From Bryobacterales bacterium (GTDB taxonomy: Bacteria > Acidobacteriota > Terriglobia > Bryobacterales > UBA6623), in contig JAJEHF010000201.1 of assembly GCA_022823865.1 (NCBI GenBank), positions 1 to 38,643 of the forward strand: DNA of 38,643 nt, given 5' to 3'. The position numbers and the translations under genes are program-made. Shown here in pieces: positions 33,959-38,643 of this stretch. The notes below the pieces were generated by a model that saw only the letters and a list, made by a program, of their open reading frames with translations, was not told the origin of the DNA and made no database searches. The number at the start of each line of letters is the position of its first letter. Within the stretch, counting starts at the first letter, position 1.

Positions 33959-35236
33959 ATGCGCATTCCCAAATTGATTCCAGTGATAACTTTGGCTCTC
34001 GTTACGGCCGTAGCGCTGTCCGGGCAGGAGCAGCGGGGCGGCAACACGGGCGGCGGCAATACGGGCAGCAGCGGCAACACGACCGGTGGCCGCGGCAATA
34101 CCGGGCAGACGCAGAATCAAGGCGGTTTCAACAACAACACCCGGCAGAACGATCCGTTCGGCGGGCAGCAGAACGATCCGTTCGGCGCACAGCAGAGGCC
34201 CTTGTATCTGAACGGGCGAGTCTTGACCAGCGACGGGTTGCCGCCTAGCGAGCCGGTGGTCGTGCAGCGGGTCTGCACGGGTAACACCTTCCCCGAGGGC
34301 TATACCGACAGCAAGGGGAGATTCAGCTTCCGCGTGGGCGGCGATGCGACCTTGCTGACCAGGGATGCCAGCGTCTCGGGCGCAGGGATAAGCCAGGGTT
34401 CGCTGATGAGCGGCGGTGCCTACACTGCCGTCGGCATGCGCCAGATCGGCATGGGGCGCTTCGATCTCAGCGCGTGCGTGTTGCGAGCGGAATTGTCCGG
34501 ATATCGCTCCGATGACTTGCAACTCGGGATGTACAGCGTCATGGAGAACAACGATGTCGGCACGATCGTGCTGCATCGGATCGAGGGCTTGCTCGGCGAC
34601 GTGGTCAGCGCGCTGACTCTCAAGGCGCCGAAGGCCGCGCAGAAAGCCTACCAGACCGGCCTGCGCGAGATGCGCAAGAAAAAGCCGAACCATAAGAAGG
34701 CGATAGCGCAGTACACCAAGGCGGTTGGCGAATATCCCGAATTCGCGGCCGCATGGGCGGCCATGGGCGACGCCAGGGTTGCCGCGGATGATGCTGCCGG
34801 AGCGAAGGAAGCGTATTCCAAGGCCGTCGAAGCCGATCCCAAGTACCTCAGGCCGTACGAGCCGCTGATCAAGATGGCGGTGGACCAGAGCGATTGGCCG
34901 GGTTTGGAGACATGGGGCAGCGCGTACCTCGAGCTGAATCCGAACGCTGGCAACGTTCGCTTCCTCACGGCGGTGGCCGCCCTCAACTCTGGCAAGCCGG
35001 AGAAGGCCGAGGAGATGGTGCTGGCCATGCAAGCCAGCGAAGACTCCAAGAAGTTTCCACAGAGCTTCCAGATCATGGGAATGATCCACGAACAGCGAGC
35101 AGAGTTCGAGAAGGCGGCGGGCCAGTACCGCTCGTTTATCGGCGCCACGAACGAGCCGGAGTCGCAGAACGTGCAGAGCGTGAAGCGGAAGCTGCACGAG
35201 TGGCAGATGCTTGGCGTGATCCAGACTTCCGAATAG
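33959..35236 (+). CDS. Secreted TPR protein with Gly/Asn/Gln-rich linker
   Basis: A 425-residue exported protein. GAGGAGG seven bases before ATG 33959 is the strongest ribosome binding site in this half of the window. The signal peptide (LIPVITLALVTAVALSG) is followed by a low-complexity Gly/Asn/Thr/Gln segment at about 22-80, including the tandem NDPFGGQQ/NDPFGAQQ. A small beta domain follows (LYLNGRVLTSDGLPPSEPVV, SKGRFSFRVGG), like the carboxypeptidase regulatory domain. TPR repeats cover about 235-410 (KKAIAQYTKAVGEYPEFAAA, AKEAYSKAVEADPKYLRPYE, FEKAAGQYRSFI). It probably acts as an extracytoplasmic scaffold, with no catalytic site seen. Confidence 0.85.
   Translation: MRIPKLIPVITLALVTAVALSGQEQRGGNTGGGNTGSSGNTTGGRGNTGQTQNQGGFNNNTRQNDPFGGQQNDPFGAQQRPLYLNGRVLTSDGLPPSEPVVVQRVCTGNTFPEGYTDSKGRFSFRVGGDATLLTRDASVSGAGISQGSLMSGGAYTAVGMRQIGMGRFDLSACVLRAELSGYRSDDLQLGMYSVMENNDVGTIVLHRIEGLLGDVVSALTLKAPKAAQKAYQTGLREMRKKKPNHKKAIAQYTKAVGEYPEFAAAWAAMGDARVAADDAAGAKEAYSKAVEADPKYLRPYEPLIKMAVDQSDWPGLETWGSAYLELNPNAGNVRFLTAVAALNSGKPEKAEEMVLAMQASEDSKKFPQSFQIMGMIHEQRAEFEKAAGQYRSFIGATNEPESQNVQSVKRKLHEWQMLGVIQTSE
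34144..34191 (+). repeat. Tandem 24-base coding repeat
   Basis: Two adjacent copies encode NDPFGGQQ and NDPFGAQQ within the low-complexity linker of the TPR protein; the core AACGATCCGTTCGGCG is identical in both. Confidence 0.6.
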
Positions 35237-35282
35237 CAGCGCGCGGACTCGCGATGCCGCAGTAGCGGCCCGTTCGGACCTG

Positions 35283-36824
35283 TCAGGCGTCGGCGCGCAC
35301 CCACCCGTGCGCGGCGTTGTCTGGTTCCAGCTCGCCGGCTTGGTAGCTGGCCTTCATCGTGCTGAGCGCGTCGGCGCGGATCGCCTGCCTGGCCAGCGTC
35401 GGGTCCACTCCGTAGATCTTGGCGGCATTGAGGCCGAAGATCCGCGCCTTGTCCTGCTTGGTGAGCTTGGCGTAGCCGAATTTCTCGCAGATCTCGTCGC
35501 TGATCTGGAACCGCTTGAACGCTTCGATGCACCACTGCGGCGAGCCCCACCAGATGCAGTCGGTGCCCCACAGCACCTTGTCGGCCCCGTAGTGCTTGAT
35601 GTTCTTGCCCATCAGGTGCATGCACATCACCGGATGGGAGACTGCCAGCGTGGCGAAGGCGCTGCCGATCTCGCAGTAGACGTTGTCCAGGCCCGGATTG
35701 CGTCGCTTGATGTCCATCAGGATCTCGTGCCAGGCGAAGTCTCCCGTGCTGGGGTCGAAAAAGCCCGGCTCCGCAAAGGCCGGCTCGGTCGGGCCGTGCT
35801 TGAGGGCCGAGTGGTAGATGACGAAGGTGAAGTCCGGGTTCTGCAGCGCCGCGCGCTCTACGTCCTTGGGATTGGCCAGGTGGCCGAAGCGGCGCGATTG
35901 CGACGCGAAGCCCTTGTGCACGCTCACCGTCGTCTGGCCGAGCTCGCGCGCCACCTCGTAGAAATAGGCGGTGGCATCGTCGTCGAGCTGGAAGCCGCGG
36001 CCGGTCCGCGCCGGGTCGAAATGGCAGTACAGCTTCCACGACGCGCTGCCGTACTCCTGCACCTCGCGGGTCATCTGCTCCTTGAGGGCCACACGATCCT
36101 GGCGGTCCGTGGCGGGATCCCAATAGTGGTTGGGAGCGCAGTTGCTCTGCGACAGAGCGCGCTGGCCACCGGCGAGCTGGTTGATGTCCTCGCGGCGCTT
36201 CGCCATCAGCCAGCTTGGCAAGATGCCTCCGCCGCGCACTAGCATCGGGTCGACGGGATTCCCGCTGGCGGCGTTCTCCACCAGCGCCGCGCGTTCCTCG
36301 GCAGGGCTCTTCTCGCGGCCGGGCACGCCGGATATGACGAGCATGTCGGTCTCTGAGTCCAGGAACATCTCCTTGAAGAAGGTGTTGAAGCTGTAGGCCT
36401 CGGCATCGCCGGAGAGATCGAAGCCCATGCTGCGCATGAACTCGGACTGGCGGAAGTTCAGCGCGAAACCGTTGGTGAAGTGTGCCTGCACATCGAAGAC
36501 GAAGTACTCGCCGCGCGGCCACTTCTCCGCGTGCGCGGCCAATTCGAACATCTCCTCGGCGTCGACGTCCCAGTAGCGCTGGCCGAAGGCCTCGTTGGCC
36601 GCCCAGAATGCGGTCGCCAGGCCCAGCGGGCTGCGCAGAAACGCGCGCCGCTCCATGCCGGTGCGCTTGGCGTTGGCAGTCGCCAGTTCGCCGAGGCGGT
36701 GCTCCCAGTGCGCCTGGGTCCGGTTCTGCGGCCGGGGCCAGATCTCCTCGTTGGAGACCACTTGGGTCGGGATCGGAGAATCCACGCCCTTGGCGCGGTC
36801 GCGCTGCCACTTCGGCACCCACAT
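35283..36824 (-). CDS. Amidohydrolase-2 family metal-dependent hydrolase
   Basis: A 513-residue TIM-barrel protein of the amidohydrolase-2 (ACMSD-like) superfamily. An N-terminal extension contains [16 protein letters not shown], and a twin-arginine-like segment, [19 protein letters not shown], lies at about 58-76. Candidate metal-site residues are in FVFDVQAHF (the usual HxH reads Gln-x-His), [21 protein letters not shown] and [11 protein letters not shown] (Asp). [18 protein letters not shown] is the typical C-terminal helix. The frame is open to an ATG at 36911, but that codon overlaps a TATGAT box, so ATG 36824 is preferred. The substrate is unknown. It is divergent from fabH. Confidence 0.85.
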   Translation of the reverse strand: MWVPKWQRDRAKGVDSPIPTQVVSNEEIWPRPQNRTQAHWEHRLGELATANAKRTGMERRAFLRSPLGLATAFWAANEAFGQRYWDVDAEEMFELAAHAEKWPRGEYFVFDVQAHFTNGFALNFRQSEFMRSMGFDLSGDAEAYSFNTFFKEMFLDSETDMLVISGVPGREKSPAEERAALVENAASGNPVDPMLVRGGGILPSWLMAKRREDINQLAGGQRALSQSNCAPNHYWDPATDRQDRVALKEQMTREVQEYGSASWKLYCHFDPARTGRGFQLDDDATAYFYEVARELGQTTVSVHKGFASQSRRFGHLANPKDVERAALQNPDFTFVIYHSALKHGPTEPAFAEPGFFDPSTGDFAWHEILMDIKRRNPGLDNVYCEIGSAFATLAVSHPVMCMHLMGKNIKHYGADKVLWGTDCIWWGSPQWCIEAFKRFQISDEICEKFGYAKLTKQDKARIFGLNAAKIYGVDPTLARQAIRADALSTMKASYQAGELEPDNAAHGWVRADA

Positions 36825-36906
36825 GGGTCGAAGAACTGCTCGTCGCCCTCCGCGCGGCTCGCGGATGGAGCCGCGCGCTCCGGAAGATCCCGGAGCCGGT
36901 GCAAGT

Positions 36907-36912
36907 ATCATA
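36907..36912 (-). promoter_or_regulatory. Putative -10 box of the amidohydrolase gene
   Basis: TATGAT on the minus strand, five of six consensus bases, in the region shared with fabH. It predicts a leader of about 75 bases and argues against the overlapping upstream ATG. Confidence 0.4.
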
Positions 36913-36974
36913 GTATCTGCGGCCGGGCTTCGTTAGCGTCAGCGACTGATCGCATATCCGCGCCGCACTTCCCT

Positions 36975-37961
36975 ATGCCTGCCACCATATCCGGCGTTGG
37001 CTGCTACGTGCCGCCCAAGATCCTCAGCAATAAGGATCTCGAGAAGATCGTCGATACCTCGGAGGACTGGATCCGCACGCGGACCGGGATCGACGAGCGC
37101 CGCATTGCCGAAGACGGCGTGGCCACGTCGGACCTGGCGACGAACGCGGCCTTGGAAGTGCTTGCCAAGACCGGCGTGGAGGCGACGGACATCGACGCCA
37201 TCATCGTATGCACGGTCACGCCCGACATGTTTTTCCCGGCTACGGCCTGCTTGGTGCAGGATCGCATCGGAGCGAAGGGAGCGTGGGGCTTCGACCTGGT
37301 GGCGGCTTGCTCGGGCCTGCTGTACGGCCTTTCGACCGGCGCGCAGCTCGTAGCGTCCGGCAGCCACCGACGAGTGCTCGTGATCGGAGCGGACACGATG
37401 TCACGCATCATCGACTACGAGGATCGCGCGACCTGCGTGTTGTTTGGCGACGGAGCCGGCGCCTTCCTGGTCGAGCCTGCCCGCGATGGAGAGGGCGGCC
37501 TGATCGACTTCATCAACGAGGTTGACGGCTCCGGGGGCAAGTACTTGAGCATGCCTGCCGGTGGCAGCGCTCAGCCTGCGACACACGAAACGATCGATGC
37601 CCGGCTGCACTTCGTGCATCAGGACGGCCGCCAAGTGTACCGCTACGCAGTGGGCAAGATGTACGAGTTGTGCGTCAACGTGCTCGAGCGCAACGGATAT
37701 ACAGCGGACGACGTGGATCTGCTGATCCCGCACCAAGCCAATCGGCGCATTATCACGTCGGTAGCCGAGCGCATGGGCTTGCCGTTGGAACGGACGCTGA
37801 TCAACATCGATCGCTACGGCAACACGACTGGCGGGACGATTCCGCTGGCCACGCGCGACGCGATCGACGCGGGCAAGCTCAAGAAGGGCGACCTGGTCCT
37901 CATGGCGGCTGTCGGGGCGGGCTTCACGGCGGGCGTCTCGCTCTGGCGCTGGACGTACTAG
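36975..37961 (+). CDS. fabH: 3-oxoacyl-[acyl-carrier-protein] synthase III
   Basis: FabH condenses acetyl-CoA (or a branched acyl-CoA) with malonyl-ACP to start fatty acid synthesis in the cytoplasm. The 328 residues contain the complete thiolase-fold triad: Cys112 in AACSGLLYGL, His253 in IPHQANRRI and Asn283 in RYGNTTGGTIPLA. The N-terminal ISGVGCYVPPKILSNKDLEK and DWIRTRTGIDERRIA are typical. The frame is open 165 codons upstream, but that is antisense to the amidohydrolase; ATG 36975 matches the family start. No Shine-Dalgarno sequence is seen. CATATC 16 bases before the ATG is a weak -10 candidate. Confidence 0.97.
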   Translation: MPATISGVGCYVPPKILSNKDLEKIVDTSEDWIRTRTGIDERRIAEDGVATSDLATNAALEVLAKTGVEATDIDAIIVCTVTPDMFFPATACLVQDRIGAKGAWGFDLVAACSGLLYGLSTGAQLVASGSHRRVLVIGADTMSRIIDYEDRATCVLFGDGAGAFLVEPARDGEGGLIDFINEVDGSGGKYLSMPAGGSAQPATHETIDARLHFVHQDGRQVYRYAVGKMYELCVNVLERNGYTADDVDLLIPHQANRRIITSVAERMGLPLERTLINIDRYGNTTGGTIPLATRDAIDAGKLKKGDLVLMAAVGAGFTAGVSLWRWTY

Positions 37962-38034
37962 CGCTTGGCTCGTCGGCCGCCTGCCCGGGCCGAAACCCGG
38001 TCGTACTGGATTGGATATGCCATGCTGAGATACC

Positions 38035-38202
38035 GTGCTTGACCTGCTGATCCTGGCCGGATTCATGGTGCTCATCCTCGGCAGCGGCGTGTTCGCGACC
38101 AACATCTACTGCCAGATCGCCTACAACCGCTGCCCCGCCTGCGGCGCCATGAACGCCAAGCGGCGCAGCGAGTGCCGCAAGTGTTCTGCCGTGATCGCCT
38201 GA
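38035..38202 (+). CDS. Small membrane-anchored zinc-ribbon protein (55 aa)
   Basis: GTG 38035 to TGA 38202 encodes 55 residues. One N-terminal membrane helix (LLILAGFMVLILGSGVFA) is followed by a four-cysteine zinc ribbon, CPAC at about 34-37 and CRKC at about 48-51, separated by a basic stretch (NAKRRSE). A cysteine at 27 lies just after the helix. Such short helix-plus-zinc-ribbon proteins are known as a shape, but I cannot assign a function. It lies 73 bases after fabH on the same strand and 57 bases before the Rrf2 gene. The start could be ATG 38065, which would shorten the helix. Confidence 0.65.
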   Translation: MLDLLILAGFMVLILGSGVFATNIYCQIAYNRCPACGAMNAKRRSECRKCSAVIA

Positions 38203-38216
38203 TGCGGGCCTCGAAC

Positions 38217-38230
38217 CGGGCCTTGGCCCG
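38217..38230 (+). terminator. GC-rich hairpin between the zinc-ribbon and Rrf2 genes
   Basis: CGGGCC-TT-GGCCCG is a perfect six-base stem just after the zinc-ribbon stop. There is no T-run, so termination is doubtful. It overlaps the left edge of the Rrf2 operator by three bases. Confidence 0.3.
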
Positions 38231-38258
38231 AATCCCTAGTAAAATGGTAGGGATTCGG
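38228..38258 (+). promoter_or_regulatory. Rrf2 promoter and probable autoregulatory operator
   Basis: A perfect 11-base inverted repeat, CCGAATCCCTA (38228-38238) and TAGGGATTCGG (38248-38258), with a nine-base centre containing TAAAAT (38240-38245), the likely -10 box, 14 bases before the Rrf2 ATG. A dimeric regulator bound here would cover both the -10 and the transcript start. Rrf2-family proteins commonly repress their own promoters, so this is probably the operator of the adjacent gene product. Confidence 0.7.
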
Positions 38259-38259
38259 C

Positions 38260-38643
38260 ATGGACGTTTCCGTGAAAGGCGAATATGCGCTCCGAGCGGT
38301 GTTTGAACTGTCCCGCCAAGGCCGGCCCGAGCCGGTCAAGATCGCCAAGATCGCGGAGCGGCAGAAGATCCCGCAGAAGTTCTTGGAAATGATCCTTGCC
38401 CAGCTCAAGCAAGGCGGCTACCTCGGATCGCGTCGCGGCGTTGATGGGGGCTACTTCTTGGCCCGTCCTCCCGATCAGATCACCGTGGGCGACATCCTGC
38501 GCCAGATCGACGGTCCATTCCAGCCTGCCAAGCGTCCGTTCGCCGACGAACCGACGGACTCGCCGTTTCCGGAGATGTGGGATCGCGTCGAGCGCGCGCT
38601 GTCGTGCGTGATCGACCGAACGACTTTCGCGGACTTGGTAGAG
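38260..38643 (+). CDS. Rrf2 family transcriptional regulator (3' end beyond window)
   Basis: A winged-helix regulator; 128 codons are present and the frame is still open at the right edge. The family signature is clear: MDVSVKGEYALRAVFELSRQ, IAKIAERQKIPQKFLEMILA, LKQGGYLGSRRGVDGGYFLA and VGDILRQIDGP. The three clustered cysteines that hold the Fe-S cluster in IscR and NsrR are absent from the visible part, which has a single Cys (SCVIDRTTF). It therefore looks more like cluster-free members such as CymR, the cysteine-metabolism regulator. A link to thiol metabolism, with bshC nearby, is speculation. No ribosome binding site precedes the ATG. Confidence 0.93.
   Translation, partial: MDVSVKGEYALRAVFELSRQGRPEPVKIAKIAERQKIPQKFLEMILAQLKQGGYLGSRRGVDGGYFLARPPDQITVGDILRQIDGPFQPAKRPFADEPTDSPFPEMWDRVERALSCVIDRTTFADLVE

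Noticed and set aside
34144..34191. Short tandem repeat as a CRISPR-like array
   Set aside because: There are only two copies, in frame within a coding low-complexity linker, with no spacers.
34648..36822. 724-codon open frame on the minus strand
   Set aside because: It is the wrong frame through the amidohydrolase and antisense to the TPR gene; the real frames have signal peptides and family motifs.

Overview
The window is 38.6 kb of GC-rich bacterial chromosome. The gene content best fits Acidobacteriota, perhaps a Bryobacterales/Solibacter-like lineage. The grounds are bacillithiol synthesis (bshC), a paired DUF1501 and cytochrome/DUF1549/DUF1553 locus, Tat-exported TIM-barrel and fold-type III PLP proteins, a Uma2 protein, a MoxR/Bat aerotolerance-type set, and secreted proteins carrying an 'FPFVTNQ' module. 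This assignment is inference from gene content, not from a phylogenetic marker search.

Layout. 1-1192 (minus): groES followed by the first 291 codons of groEL, which runs off the left edge. 1452-7341 (plus): a tightly coupled batA, batB-batC fusion, batD, batE operon. 7405-12637 (minus): a YggS-type PLP protein, a DUF1501 protein, a cytochrome c/DUF1549/DUF1553 protein and a small FtsB/DivIC-like division protein. 12781-19519 (plus): a Tat-exported xylose-isomerase-like protein, two tandem paralogous secreted proteins of unknown function, a MoxR ATPase and a secreted NHL-repeat protein.

19540-22229 looks like an accessory island: a decayed tyrosine integrase (minus), then on plus an ABC-type AAA ATPase, a DUF3226/TOPRIM protein four bases downstream, and a 71-aa putative membrane protein. 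The two-gene ATPase plus TOPRIM layout resembles split OLD-type defence systems (PARIS, Gabija) but with a different nuclease family. It is the best candidate here for an undescribed system. 22829-24729 (plus) resumes the MoxR/Bat theme with a DUF58 protein and a membrane-anchored DUF4381-like protein, so the pathway's usual single operon is split into three loci within one window.

24740-27197 (minus): a DHDPS-family lyase and an acyl-CoA synthetase-like enzyme. 27603-28391: a Uma2 protein. 28471-29752: an IS630-type insertion sequence whose transposase is split by a C8 run. 30023-32865 (plus): a Tat-exported DSD1/D-threonine aldolase-like protein and bshC. 32881-33756 (minus): a DHDPS paralogue lacking the catalytic residues. 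33959-35236: a secreted TPR protein. 35283-36824 (minus): an amidohydrolase-2 protein. 36975-37961: fabH. 38035-38202: a 55-aa membrane zinc ribbon. 38260 to the right edge: an Rrf2 regulator preceded by a perfect 11-bp inverted repeat over its -10 box.

Several genes have a -10-like box 7-15 bases before the start codon and no Shine-Dalgarno sequence, suggesting leaderless or very short-leader transcripts beside ordinary SD-led genes. No rRNA, tRNA or CRISPR array was seen.
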